Positions 46,001-50,115 of a DNA stretch of 64,000 bases are shown piece by piece. Within the stretch, counting starts at the first letter, position 1; the number at the start of each line of letters is the position of its first letter. Where the stretch lies: assembly GCA_030998225.1 (NCBI GenBank), contig JAPYXD010000484.1, forward strand, positions 3,162,001-3,226,000, in the 5' to 3' direction. A model generated the notes under the pieces. That model was given only the letters and a program-made list of their open reading frames with translations. It was not told the DNA's origin and did no database searches. The stretch comes from Diplolepis rosae. Its lineage: Eukaryota > Arthropoda > Insecta > Hymenoptera > Diplolepididae. Both the position numbers and the translations under genes were made by a program.

Positions 46001-46491
46001 AGAAAACAACAGCATACAAAGGTACATATGATCCCATAGTACCATTATTCTATGATAGATGTCATTCCGAGTCTCATTTGTCCCTAGAAACTGGCCCGAC
46101 GACCCGAAAAACATAGAACTCCCATAAGACTCAATAGGCACTTGTCGAGTTTTGAACTTCCGATACCAGTAGATTTATGAAAAGTGCGAAATGGACCATT
46201 ATTTTTTATACATTACAACGCGATAAAAAAATCGGCCATAATTATCCTGTGTTGGCGTTTCATTGTAAATCACAAAAATTTAAAAAAAATCGATTTTGAA
46301 AAAAATGTTGTTTATCAACTATTGAACTTCCGTATTTCATATATGGTACTAACAATCATAAAAAAAAAATTGAATTTTTTGTTTCTTTTGCAGAGAAGTG
46401 TGGCCTGAAAATGACAGTTTTGGGAGCTCGAACATGTCTGTCGAAGAGGAATTCCTGGCACTTCGAGAGATTTTCTTCGCCGATCTGGGTG
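952..46491 (+). CDS. timeout: timeout / TIMELESS orthologue, 15 coding exons, 3' part beyond window
   Basis: This nuclear protein belongs to the replication fork-protection complex (with Tipin and Claspin in known systems), which stabilises forks and couples them to checkpoint signalling; insect timeout also has minor links to the clock. Fifteen exons join in frame into about 656 residues. The N-terminal TIMELESS domain begins with an ELAATCDALGYYDGDKYH segment (about residues 11-28), followed by DLIKYLRRDDESH and LLINLTSPAL. A HSRFGGTYVVQNMKAIGE block (about 278-295) identifies timeout/TIMELESS rather than the circadian paralogue tim1. Later landmarks are SNIFYVPEYRE, FIKMLEHFC and EVWPENDSFGSS. 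The start is the first ATG after the acceptor at 895 and sits just before the conserved block. The family usually has about 1100-1400 residues, so about half is present; the last visible exon ends in phase 1 with a gtaagt donor, so the gene continues. No frameshift or stop was seen in these exons. The gene assignment is firm; exon edges are inferred from splice signals and homology. Confidence 0.95.
1134..1287 (+). CDS. timeout: timeout coding exon 2
   Basis: Residues 35-86. The acceptor is ttttttaag at 1133 and the donor gtaatt is at 1288. It encodes VIKDLIKYLRRDDESH, the typical TIMELESS N-domain helix, and ends two bases into an arginine codon. Confidence 0.95.
1410..1590 (+). CDS. timeout: timeout coding exon 3
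   Basis: Residues 86-146. The acceptor is taatttcag and the donor gtaaat. It completes the split arginine codon and encodes LLINLTSPALMFYNEELP followed by a SHLQAYKIAL segment; both are recognisable in TIMELESS proteins. It ends in phase 0. Confidence 0.95.
1663..1794 (+). CDS. timeout: timeout coding exon 4
   Basis: Residues 147-190 in phase 0/0. The acceptor is atattacag and the donor gtattg. It contains IIIERILTLIRNVLQVP, matching the family's IERIL..VRN..H/QVP signature, then DATIHDE. Confidence 0.95.
1875..1970 (+). CDS. timeout: timeout coding exon 5
   Basis: Residues 191-222 (32 codons, phase 0/0). The acceptor is tatttag and the donor gtagct. It encodes LLFALHSSGTVDILLFIAS and QYHMQILE, as expected for the domain. 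Confidence 0.95.
2064..2227 (+). CDS. timeout: timeout coding exon 6
   Basis: Residues 223-277. The acceptor is gttttttgcag and the donor gtattt. It encodes IIALMLREQNASKLAAAG and then a charged segment (ERDYARLLAIREKEHQKKNE) that is basic and probably helical. It ends two bases into a codon completed in the next exon. Confidence 0.94.
2228..3151. other. Intron 6 of timeout, nothing recognised
   Basis: This 924-bp AT-rich intron has no convincing ORF, inverted repeat or known repeat family. Confidence 0.6.
3152..3269 (+). CDS. timeout: timeout coding exon 7
   Basis: Residues 277-316. The acceptor is tttttgcag and the donor gtaagg. It carries HSRFGGTYVVQNMKAIGE, the most diagnostic timeout block, then a basic tail. 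Confidence 0.95.
4401..4997. mobile_element. MITE flanked by TTAA (family N)
   Basis: Terminal inverted repeats of about 35 bp: the left begins GGCCATGTCCTAGGTGGACC, and the right is its near reverse complement ending at CATGGTT. TTAA flanks both ends (4397-4400, 4998-5001). The TTAA duplication fits piggyBac- or Kolobok-type transposases. No coding capacity. It lies in timeout intron 7. Confidence 0.75.
5002..8199. other. Intron 7 of timeout, mostly unassigned
   Basis: AT-rich intronic DNA without a supported gene. Open frames of about 80 codons on the minus strand (5400-5642, 7347-7589) show no family motif and no splice context, and I do not call them genes. 3270-4400 is equally featureless. 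Confidence 0.5.
8200..8738 (+). pseudogene. hAT-type transposase C-terminal remnant
   Basis: Reading + strand from about 8200, the translation begins FPSSSDAHERIDSFWSRIF and meets a stop at about 8277. It then continues with CTGVERGFSESGNLLTSNRS and a following DERRFNTQCAILDGLK. The VERGFS.SG..L core is the hAT C-terminal dimerisation region, where an E-R-x-F-S motif is typical. After it comes an unusually long Lys/Glu-rich stretch (about 8540-8660), probably coiled coil, before the stop near 8736. The N-terminal catalytic part is absent. Runs of the word TTCCCTTTT near 7940-8030 and 9018-9060 flank it and may be subterminal repeats of the same element. It is a dead fragment in timeout intron 7. 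Confidence 0.6.
9252..9366 (+). CDS. timeout: timeout coding exon 8
   Basis: Residues 317-355. The acceptor is ttgatttcag and the donor gtgacg. It encodes a lysine-rich start (VKKPKNKLAM) and then VTLFLKEFCAEFLN, conserved in TIMELESS. The intron before it is 6.0 kb and contains a MITE and a hAT remnant. Confidence 0.93.
9560..10510. mobile_element. MITE-like inverted-repeat element (family O)
   Basis: About 9635-9720 is inverted at about 10370-10475: both arms contain ATGTTCAATACAAAA and, inward, TATCTTACG.TGCAATCGT. Between them a GGNCC word recurs in both orientations (GGGTCC, GGCCC, GGACC). The exact ends and duplication are unclear. It lies in timeout intron 8. Confidence 0.55.
10714..10861 (+). 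CDS. timeout: timeout coding exon 9
   Basis: Residues 355-404. The acceptor is tttgattcag and the donor gtaggt. It encodes AYNPVMRYAR and later HYLWALRFFMEFNRYYKF; the WA..FFM.FNR motif is typical of the family. Confidence 0.94.
11151..11283 (+). CDS. timeout: timeout coding exon 10
   Basis: Residues 404-448. The acceptor is ctttttcag and the donor gtaagg. It encodes SETISTEIFHLVQRQMEQYY and RRLHLALKAYQ, ending in phase 0. Confidence 0.95.
11362..11516 (+). CDS. timeout: timeout coding exon 11
   Basis: Residues 449-500. The acceptor is catgtttcag and the donor gtttgt. It encodes ELLHTLLAMDKCSDKGV and then SKVIKSNIFYVPEYRE, a strongly conserved block. Confidence 0.95.
12314..12444 (+). CDS. 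timeout: timeout coding exon 12
   Basis: Residues 500-543. The acceptor is ctgtttctag and the donor gtaagt. It encodes TTTAHIFIKMLEHFCGKE followed by a lysine/arginine-rich run, a plausible nuclear localisation signal. Confidence 0.93.
12541..13265 (-). repeat. Family D repeat, truncated copy 1
   Basis: It starts with the hairpin CATTCTCATCATGGATGAGA and has the hallmark segments GAGACCCCCTGAGTCAG, a (GTCT)n tract and GTTCGTTAACCAGCCACA seen in all D copies. Noncoding; orientation is opposite to the copy at 26755-29713. It fills most of timeout intron 12. Confidence 0.7.
13361..13520 (+). CDS. timeout: timeout coding exon 13
   Basis: Residues 544-597. The acceptor is aatctaacag and the donor gtaaat. 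It encodes an acidic segment with LEDRWDDVGPELSAVMQ and VIPFDATLDIPIDEQ. It ends two bases into a lysine codon that either of two downstream acceptors (13714, 14825) could complete. Confidence 0.93.
13715..13808 (+). CDS. Candidate alternative 3' terminal exon of timeout
   Basis: An acceptor-like AG at 13713-13714 follows a T-rich stretch. Splicing from exon 13 would complete the lysine codon, add 30 codons (beginning RFGQDEKFDAGGYSECV) and stop at TAA 13806-13808. The stretch is GC-richer and more codon-like than the surrounding intron. The product would be a TIMELESS protein cut at about residue 627. The family does not need this exon, because exon 14 at 14826 carries the conserved continuation. 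No AATAAA signal stands out nearby. It could instead be a chance intronic ORF. Confidence 0.3.
13875..14740. mobile_element. MITE-like element in timeout intron 13 (family P)
   Basis: Imperfect inverted repeats of about 60 bp at the two ends share CCTTAAGGACGTTCTCTTG (about 13929-13947, inverted at about 14666-14684) and an adjacent ATGACGT. The interior is noncoding. No sure target duplication. Confidence 0.5.
14826..14906 (+). CDS. timeout: timeout coding exon 14
   Basis: Residues 597-623. The acceptor is catttccag and the donor gtgaga. It encodes SAAMEKIQKLLRQKQFEEA and GLFRAA, followed by a split arginine codon completed 31.5 kb downstream. Confidence 0.93.
14907..16399. other. Start of giant timeout intron 14, nothing recognised
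   Basis: AT-rich intronic DNA. No family was identified in this 1.5 kb. A short open frame at 15834-16016 has no motif. Confidence 0.5.
16582..17390 (+). pseudogene. mariner transposase, inactivated
   Basis: The HTH DNA-binding half reads KSEFRVLIKHYFLQGKSIKE and later GRPKEVTSQEIIDKIHDIV, LKVREISESVNI and ARWVPRLLT. The catalytic half follows in another frame: TWIHYYTPETKNQSKIW, VLFHHDNAPAHTS and HPPYSSDLAPSDYFLF. The start codon is GTG where ATG is expected. About 35 residues are missing between LLTTDHK and TWIHYY, which removes the first catalytic Asp and shifts the frame. The second and third acidic residues (HDN, PSD) remain. The C-terminus is cut by the insertion at 17391 and is recognisable as SNEEI after 17956. 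It is a DD34D mariner by motif. Confidence 0.9.
17391..17955. mobile_element. Composite foldback element (family E) inside mariner
   Basis: Both ends carry AATAGTATATTACGTG and its inverse. The inner part, 17744-17955, is a complete 212-bp foldback: its arms contain GGCGCACAATGAGGGTTATT and GCGACGAGCGACAATGCTCG, around a loop rich in CTACGCCTCGACTACGCCTT. The outer part, 17391-17743, has one such end plus unique DNA with a CTTCTTCTT tract. It splits the mariner transposase frame, so it is younger than that element. Confidence 0.75.
18139..18510. mobile_element. MITE with many CAGTACTG words (family Q)
   Basis: The left end CCCAGGTGGAAAT, next to TA, matches the inverse right end ATTTCCACCTGAG. 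Inside, about ten degenerate copies of the palindromic word CAGTACTG(G) occur (e.g. in GGCACAGTACTGG, AGATCAGTACTGG, GGCAGTACTGGC). No ORF. Confidence 0.6.
19085..20243 (+). repeat. Family D repeat, copy 2
   Basis: It contains GAAACAGGAAATTCAATTTA, an ACTCGCGCTTCGCGCTCG hairpin, a long AT-rich middle and the right-hand hairpin CTTCTCATCCATGACGAGAA. It lacks the GC-rich left end of the full copies. At 19299-19305 it preserves the uninterrupted TTAAGGAAACG site that is occupied in the copy at 26755-29713. Confidence 0.75.
20807..20914. repeat. Short foldback
   Basis: ATTTTCCAAGTATAATTTGG at the left is inverted near 20890-20914 (AATTATACTTGGAAAAT), giving a hairpin of about 108 bp. Confidence 0.55.
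21122..21350. mobile_element. Two adjoining foldbacks (E-like tips)
   Basis: 21122-21219 is a tight hairpin with CATAGCGCCTCCTTTGAAAA inverted at its right end. It joins 21219-21350, whose ends AATAGTATACATTAC and GTAATGTAATATA resemble family E tips. Confidence 0.5.
21348..22497. mobile_element. MITE-like element with internal tandem repeats (family J)
   Basis: The left end GGGTAAGTGTGCCAATTACT is inverted on the right as AATACCCACACTTACC. AATTACTGCG/CGCAGTAATT words recur near both ends. The middle holds 2.5 tandem units of about 150 bp. No ORF. Confidence 0.55.
21656..22040. repeat. Tandem repeat, about 150 bp x 2.5
   Basis: Units start near 21656, 21808 and 21958 and share GGAGTGTTGAA, TATAAAAAGT, GAAGCATT, AAATTAAGATTAA and TTCCTCTTGC. 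Confidence 0.7.
22806..22939. repeat. CpG-rich foldback, about 134 bp
   Basis: The ends AATAGTATATTACATTAC and the inverse (...GTGTATGCTATT) enclose a hairpin whose tip reads GCCCGAGGCGAAGCCGAGGGC. It resembles family E at the tips but differs inside. Confidence 0.65.
23483..24754 (+). mobile_element. mariner (mellifera-type), full length
   Basis: A complete 1272-bp element. Left TTGGGTTGGCAACAAAGT and right ACTTTGTTGCCAACCCAA are perfect inverses over about 18 bp, each bordered by TA (23481-23482, 24755-24756). Confidence 0.95.
23666..24679 (+). pseudogene. mariner transposase with three in-frame stops
   Basis: The ORF starts at ATG 23666 (MEIPDGHFCHILLYYFRK) and stays in one frame to TAA 24677-24679, about 338 codons, a normal mariner length. 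Visible parts are the HTH region (SQCQNWFARFRSGDF, SGRPTKVDDDKIKAMI), the first catalytic region ITGDEEWVVYDN, the second FHQDNARPHT and the third PHPPYSPDLAPSNYYLF. The third catalytic position reads Asn (APSN) where Asp is expected. In-frame stops occur near 23934, 24086 and 24307. The WVVYDNV..R..W segment and ends are typical of the mellifera subfamily. It cannot make active transposase. Confidence 0.93.
25246..25330. repeat. Tandem duplication, 41-bp unit x 2
   Basis: GGGCTTAAATTATAATACAG begins at 25251 and again at 25292; the units are identical through the following CCTCCCATATGGTTTC. Confidence 0.9.
25507..25523 (+). repeat. Poly-G tract, 17 bases
   Basis: Seventeen consecutive G in otherwise AT-rich intron. 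The length may be uncertain in an assembly. Confidence 0.85.
27455..27526 (-). tRNA. tRNA-Ala(GGC)-like sequence in repeat
   Basis: It folds as a 72-nt cloverleaf. The acceptor is GCCTGTG with CGCAGTC (one mismatch); the D-arm is GCTC/GAGC with loop AGTGGTTA; the anticodon stem is TCGA/TCGA plus one mismatch; the T-arm is CTGGG/CCCAG with loop CTCGAAT. The anticodon position reads GGC. Position 33 is C where U is nearly invariant, and the sequence is part of a repeated unit, so it is probably a tRNA-derived pol III unit and not a working tRNA. Confidence 0.45.
27690..28240 (+). repeat. 338-bp tandem unit with tRNA-like head
   Basis: TCCCAGCGCAGTCGAAAGCG occurs at 27690 and again 338 bp later at 28028, each followed by the same tail (CCACAGAAGGATTTTC ... 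TGTCGACAACGTATCC ... CTCAACTAATTAATTTGAA). The minus-strand arm 27415-27689 holds the same order, so the array is inverted around about 27690. A tail fragment also lies at 57538-57655. Confidence 0.8.
27969..28040 (+). tRNA. tRNA-Ala(GGC)-like sequence in repeat, second copy
   Basis: Identical over the 72-nt fold to the minus-strand copy at 27455-27526, with A box TGTAGCTCAGTGG and B box GGCTCGAATCC, and C at position 33. No T-run terminator stands right after it. It belongs to the same palindromic array. Confidence 0.45.
29968..30195. mobile_element. Family E foldback copy
   Basis: The left end AATAGTATATTACGTGCCTA continues with the CpG-rich arm, then an imperfect inverse arm (CCTGCGAGCATTGTCGC). 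It ends with a segment (TGACTTTGGTGCGTATACG) that is the inverse of part of the copy at 17391-17743. Confidence 0.6.
30607..31533. mobile_element. MITE with 4-bp duplication (family K)
   Basis: Left CCGGTAAGAAGGTTTGCATT is inverted at the right end, ATGCAAGCCTTCTTACCGG. AAAC flanks both sides (30603-30606, 31534-31537). It is 927 bp and noncoding. Confidence 0.75.
31540..31788. mobile_element. Small CAC-ended MITE (family L)
   Basis: 249 bp with TA on both sides. The right-end inverse CACGGAGAGAAATAGATCAT matches left CATTGAGAAAAATGGATTAT, followed by shared AAAATTTAA and CAGGTCCAGT. It abuts the AAAC duplication of the neighbouring family K element. Confidence 0.75.
31795..32210. repeat. 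Degenerate direct repeat, period about 300 bp
   Basis: GTATTTTGATG, AATGATAGTGAAAGTT and ATGGTTTTTTT recur in the same order at about 31803-31900 and about 32105-32205. No ORF or family recognised. Confidence 0.55.
32516..33975. mobile_element. CAC-ended MITE, family A copy 1
   Basis: 1460 bp with ends CACGCAGAAAAAAG and CTTTTTTCTGCGTG and TA duplications (32514-32515, 33976-33977). The interior carries GTAAC/AGTAA words in both orientations and a tRNA-like segment. It is nearly identical to 42728-44195, so both moved recently. No transposase. Confidence 0.9.
33104..33190 (+). pseudogene. Class II tRNA (Leu/Ser)-like segment in family A
   Basis: It has a class II A box (TAGCCGAGAGG) and a perfect B box (GGGTTCGAACCC) about 50 nt apart, the spacing of tRNA-Leu/Ser with a long variable arm. 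The acceptor and anticodon stems do not pair well, so it is tRNA-derived and not a working tRNA. Confidence 0.5.
34119..34680 (+). pseudogene. mariner transposase, decayed C-terminal part
   Basis: The catalytic domain begins at IDETRIHHYTPES, with the first Asp. It continues through KRPKTQQSAGKVMASV, a deletion, then NDNAPAYTLNIAQAKKHELG and SLPHPPYSPDLAPSDYYLF, and ends near ESKEEV and GIEKLEDCNTRCI. All three acidic residues are visible but lie in different frames, with a stop after the YLF segment. The N-terminal HTH half and clear terminal repeats are missing. The motifs place it in mariner DD34D, near the mauritiana/cecropia side. Confidence 0.85.
34722..35437 (+). repeat. Family D repeat, diverged copy 4
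   Basis: It has GCCTTAAGGAACATATTTTC, CGAGCTTTGCGCTCG, GAGCGCGCCCAGGGCGCGCG and TCGCGCTTTGCGCTC, then the AT-rich D body. It abuts inverted copy 35444-36946, giving a head-to-head pair. Confidence 0.65.
35444..36946 (-). repeat. Family D repeat, full copy 5
   Basis: 1.5 kb, uninterrupted. It runs from hairpin ATTCTCATCATGGATGAGAA through a (GTCT)n tract and the AT-rich body to four GAGCGCGAAGCGCGA words, TCGCGCGCCCTAGGCGCGCT and the end hairpin GCCCGCGAAGCGGGC followed by AGATTTTTTC. This is the best reference copy of the family in the window. Confidence 0.8.
37136..38474 (-). mobile_element. CAC-ended MITE, family B copy 3 (diverged, inverted)
   Basis: The right end AACTATTTTTCTCCGTG and left end TACGGAGAAAAATAATTCAA are family B tips. 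38140-38474 is a clear inverse match to the first third of copies at 47226 and 50777. The flank TA/TC shows decay of the duplication. The left part is replaced by two large palindromes. It sits next to a family D fragment (about 37040-37135). Confidence 0.7.
37673..38021. repeat. Two consecutive long palindromes
   Basis: 37673-37901 folds on itself: GGTACTTTATACAACA at the left, TGTTGTATAAAGTACC at the right, and TAAGCCCTAGGGCGTAAA inside. 37904-38021 follows at once: GTACAACACGGGGGTAA inverted at the right, with a central CTCGGCTTCGCCTCG. Both have arms of 50-110 bp. Confidence 0.8.
38475..39419. other. Intron 14 segment, nothing recognised
   Basis: Overlapping open frames of 62-84 codons at 38921-39402 on both strands are slightly richer in GC than the surroundings but show no family motif. 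Confidence 0.4.
39674..40766 (-). mobile_element. mariner inserted in family D
   Basis: The inverted ends share GTACAACTTTGCTTCCGCCG (right, inverted) and ATACAACTTTTCTTCCGCCG (left), with TA at the borders. It is about 1.1 kb and lies within a family D copy. Confidence 0.85.
39840..40620 (-). pseudogene. mariner transposase, several frameshifts
   Basis: The HTH part reads KKTVAEIRRMLSSTYSEAAL and CFEWFQRFERGDIDVEDR. The middle reads KWVDYDNPKRRKLWGMPGHA and later ARPNIHGDKVMLCIWWDQLG; the expected first catalytic GDEKW is damaged by a small indel. Then comes a deletion of roughly 40 residues, and RHDNARPHVARPVKTYLETL with HPPYSTDVDPSDYHLF, keeping the second and third acidic residues. The pieces lie in at least three frames. 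Typical mariner length is about 340 residues; this copy is dead. Confidence 0.88.
40985..41395 (-). pseudogene. Second mariner fragment (different lineage)
   Basis: The translation of 40985-41245 contains FVPHSLSEDQKHAQVVHVQD and then VASDETS, the linker and first catalytic region of a mariner (GDETW expected). Further upstream, 41270-41390 gives a damaged HTH part (GRPASSRTDESVKKIRELIR). No ends or catalytic C-terminus are visible. The FVPH.L..DQK wording differs from the neighbouring mariners. Confidence 0.65.
41540..42600 (-). pseudogene. mariner transposase, frameshifted
   Basis: The HTH half reads AKQCRNWFDEFRSGYFSLKD, SGRPNEVNDNEIKATIKSD and STIERYIQRLGLIKKLDIW. The catalytic half reads FKRIITNDEECIVYNNVLRK (first Asp kept, GDE to NDE), ELLPRNQKINSDVYSRQL, then in other frames HHDHA-type and PSDYYLF remnants, and LNGKTFNENETVKSHLVQFF and FYERGIMKLPEIWQ. 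At least two frameshifts near 41750-41900. It resembles the copy at 23666-24679 and is in the opposite orientation. Confidence 0.9.
42728..44195. mobile_element. CAC-ended MITE, family A copy 2
   Basis: 1468 bp, almost identical to 32516-33975, with the same ends CACGCAGAAAAAAG/CTTTTTTCTGCGTG. It is inserted into the right inverted repeat of a mariner. The flanks are TG and TG (42726-42727, 44196-44197), and removing the element with one TG restores the mariner end, so the duplication is 2 bp. Confidence 0.92.
43326..43412 (+). pseudogene. Class II tRNA-like segment in family A copy 2
   Basis: Same as at 33104-33190. Here the D stem pairs better (GCC with GGC in GCCGAGAGGCTTTAGGC); the B box reads GGATTCGAACCC. 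Confidence 0.5.
44741..45017. mobile_element. Foldback MITE inside family A copy 3
   Basis: CATAATTTGTTTATAAAAAT at the left is inverted at the right (ATTTTTATAAACAAATTATG). The arms of about 100 bp also share TTCTCATATGGCTGCGATTA. It is about 277 bp. Confidence 0.75.
45255..45347 (-). pseudogene. tRNA-like segment in family A copy 3
   Basis: The complement of GGATTCGAACCC and of AGCCGAGAGGCTT keep the B and A boxes in an otherwise diverged copy. Confidence 0.4.
45840..45947. mobile_element. 108-bp CAC-ended MITE
   Basis: Left CATTGTAAAAAATG and right inverse CACTGTAAAAAATAT are bordered by TA. It has GGAAAAT/ATTTTCC words inside. It lies shortly before timeout exon 15. Confidence 0.65.
46394..46491 (+). 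CDS. timeout: timeout coding exon 15 (last seen in window)
   Basis: Residues 624-656 plus one base. The acceptor is ttttgcag and the donor gtaagt. It encodes REVWPENDSFGSSNMSVEEE and then FLALREIFFADLG. In phase and in homology it continues directly from exon 14. I could not find the following exon before 64000. Confidence 0.93.
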
Positions 46492-47225
46492 GTAAGTACT
46501 TTTCTGAAAATTAATATTTTCCTCATTCTTACGATGGCTTGAATATTTAATGAATAATAATGTTACATTTGCATTTAGAGTAGCTTGTCATTGCCTTGTT
46601 GAAATTAAATTAATAATTTGGATCGCACTTACGCTATCCAAACTGTGCTATGTACGCTTTCAAATATAATACATATCTAATAAATACAGTCTGACTAATA
46701 TTCAAGAGATTAATAAGAGAACAATTTCATGAAAATATAAACATTTCATTAAAAGTTTTGCTTTATCATTCTAAATTTGAAAAGTTTCTTGTTGAACAAA
46801 AGAGGGGATGCGTGGAATAACTTCATAAATCTAAAAAAGATAATTTAAGAAAAACTAGGAAAAAGTAGGATGCTTAATTTTAAATAAACTCAGACCTCTA
46901 TTATTTAACATGATCCTGCAGTACATGTTACTTTGTTTTGATACAATAAGATAATGAAAAATTTAAACACAAGTTGAACATTTTATAAACGACAATAGAT
47001 TTGTTATAAATATATTGTGCAAATATGTCCTCGATTATTTTTTGTGCAATGACTGTGCCTCATAGTTAAAATAGATCAAATACTTAATATCTTCTATTTT
47101 TATGGGTATTAAACCCGATGGAAGAATCTCCGAAACCTCGCTGATAGTGCTTGATACCTTAAACGCGTATTTCCATATACGACATTTTTCTCTTCTTGAG
47201 TGATCTTCAGAGAATTTCATATCTA

Positions 47226-49698
47226 CACGGAGAAAAATAGTTGAAGTAATTTTACTCAACTCTGTCGATTAAACTTGGGACATAAGGACATTTGAACATT
47301 TATTAAATCCTAGTCGGGTAAAATGAATTTGATATATACCTAATTCCCCAAAAGTGAATAACAATAAGCGTTACATAGGGAATAGTAAGGAGTTGAGTAA
47401 AACGTTATCGTCGACAGGACACCAACATGCGTCAGTGGGTTAACATGAAATGTATAAGTATATCACCGACGCTTGAGGTGCTTCAAACCGTAGTTGGGTA
47501 AAATGAGCATCGGGCGTATTATTTGAACTGGCAATGGTATGGTTCTCTCAAATAAAAAAAAATTCTTACTTCAAGCCTGCCAATAGTCACCCGGTATATA
47601 CATAAACAACTTACAAATACATTCACACCATTCGGACGTAGCCAATCATATTTCAAATTACAAATACACTTAAACATATAACCTTACATATATAAACCTA
47701 ATAACAACACTCATATATAGTACGATATGCTTTCGTCGAATCACGCACACGCTCGCTTACAATGCTTAGACATAAAATTTGGAACTTTCATATATAGTGA
47801 CTGCAAGGGTTATTCAGAGCTTATGGACCAGTGTCGTGACTAGAGTTCTTGAGCGTTAGTCCAGTAAAAATAAATAAACTTTTTTGATAAATTATTCATA
47901 AAATATTTTCTTAAATTAATATAATTTATTAATTATTATAATTATGATTGTTGATATATATATATATATATATATATAATTATTAAATTATATTTAGTAT
48001 ACATTTTGATTGCATTATTATTAAAAAGTATCTTGTGTAAAAACACGGTTCTTTTATTTTCTGTGTTGTATATTTTCAAAATATGGATTTTACAATTGCG
48101 AATTCAAAATTATTATTGTGCCTAAGAAATTTATGTGAAATCAAAATCCTGTGTAGATTTTTAAAATTTTATGTAATACTCTTATCAAGACTTTTCATGT
48201 TTAAATTTTCATGAAAACAATATAATTTAATAAACTTAAGTGAAAAAGAAGGAAGTAGTTATAAATGGATTTAGTAAAAATTATGAATAAAGAATTTATT
48301 AAGGGGGCAGCCCACCTTTGAGGCCTCTTTTTTCACCATTTTTTTTCATTCAGAAATTTTTATTTTACCATTTCAAGTTTTTTAAATTATGTTGTATGGT
48401 TATTGAAGTATAAGAGAAAATTTTTTTGGAAAATTTTGCACCCCGCTGAGTTATAGCCGGCCGAGTGGTCAACAATTTTTTCCTTGTCGGCACGATTTCT
48501 CATGTTTGGATGATCTGAAACAGTGAATCCATATTTATTCTTAAAGAGGGCATGAATGGTTATCGTCCCTACCAAAATTGTGAAAATTCGTTTATAAATA
48601 AACAAATAGTGAATTTTTTATGTTTTTTTCCACTTTTCACCCTGTTTTTCAACATAAATGTTGCTACAATATTATTAATAAACAATTGGCATGCATGTCC
48701 GTGCTAGGGACGATAGCGAGGTGTTTTAAAAACATTTAAAAAAAAAGTTTAAGCAAATCCGTCCAGTAGTTTTGCCGGAATTATGCCGACAAGTTGAAAA
48801 AATAGTGTTTTGAGAAAAACGCGTTTAAACTTTGAGATGCAGAAAAAACACATAAGTATCGAAATAAATGTGGTACATTCGACCATCTTTTGATAGAAAA
48901 GAGGGTTTCTATATGAATTCCAAGGCTTTAAACTAAGTAAAAATGAAAAAAAAAAAATCGAATTTTTGAAAATTGAAAGGTGGGCTGCCCCCTTAAACTT
49001 ACAGAATCTATATAACTAGATTATGTGAAACTTTTAAATAAATCATATAAATCAGTGGATAATAATCAAATTACGATGAATGTTTAAAATCACTAGTTTA
49101 TAAGTATGTTGAATCCACTATTAAGTAAGTGGTTCATTACGCACTGGATAAAACAGTGGCTATTCCACCATTTTGGATTTAGAGAGTACTAAAATAAACT
49201 GTAATTGTATTTTGTATGTTTTTAATTCATTTTGATTATTAAATATAATAACGTGGAACATCAGCATATTGAAAATTCAACACGTTTTTGAAATTAAAAA
49301 ATGTTTATGTGTGCCCTAGGCGCAGATTACTTTCATTCGTTCCTGCGTGAATAGATTTAGCTGGTGGAATAAATCTTGCGATTCACGGTTTACTCAACTC
49401 TCGATTGAAGCGTAGAGTAGAATGAATGGAAAGCTCTACTATTTTTGTGATTTAATAAAAGACTGGTTTTTTATAATTATACTACGAGTAATAATATACA
49501 TATATATATTTAGAAACTTTTAATGCATGCTTTCAAACTTCACCCTACACTTCTGAATTTTACTCAACTATGATTCATTTTTGAACATTTAATATATCAC
49601 AAATAATTACAGTGATACTAAATAACTACTAACTTGTCCTTATGTCCAAAAATTGGATCGGAAGTTGAGTATAATTACTTCAACTATTTTTCTCCGTA
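47226..49698. mobile_element. CAC-ended MITE, family B copy 1
   Basis: The inverted ends of about 36 bp begin CACGGAGAAAAATAGTTGAA; the right end has one change (CTCCGTA). TA on both sides (47224-47225, 49699-49700). It repeats GAGTTGAGTAAAAT-type words in both orientations. A TTAA MITE is nested at 48303-48992, plus about 0.35 kb not present in copy 2. A (TA)n tract lies at 47954-47979. No ORF. Confidence 0.88.
48303..48992. mobile_element. TTAA-flanked MITE (family C) nested in family B
   Basis: 690 bp with perfect ends GGGGGCAGCCCACCTTT/AAAGGTGGGCTGCCCCC and TTAA at 48299-48302 and 48993-48996. Noncoding. TTAA plus a G-rich start suggests Kolobok or piggyBac mobilisation. Confidence 0.88.
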
Positions 49699-50115
49699 TA
49701 CCTTTCCATCAGTTGTAAAACAAAAATTATCTTACAAGATAACTTTAAAGTACATTTATAATGATATTGATTTGAATACTACATTATATTGTAAATACAT
49801 TATAATAACACCATATTGCAATATAACATTATATGTATTGATATTATATTAAAATTAATATAATTTTAGTATTATTACAATTATTATGACAATTATGGAA
49901 ATATATCTACTTCAATCTGGTAAGATTAATACATGTTTGTTTACGCACAAAGTGTACGCATAACCCAAGTCCTCGAATGTTAATTATTATTGTTATTATT
50001 ATCATTATAAAAATTTACACGTTAAGGTGGAGTTTTATTTTGTAATTGCATATGTTGAAAAACGGTATAAGCAAAGTTACACCATTCTTCAACCCATCCC
50101 TTCAATTAGTATAAT

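Noticed and set aside
47035..47259. 74-codon minus-strand open frame next to the family B element
   Set aside because: Its start lies in the MITE and the frame meets a stop if the MITE is removed; no motif recognised.
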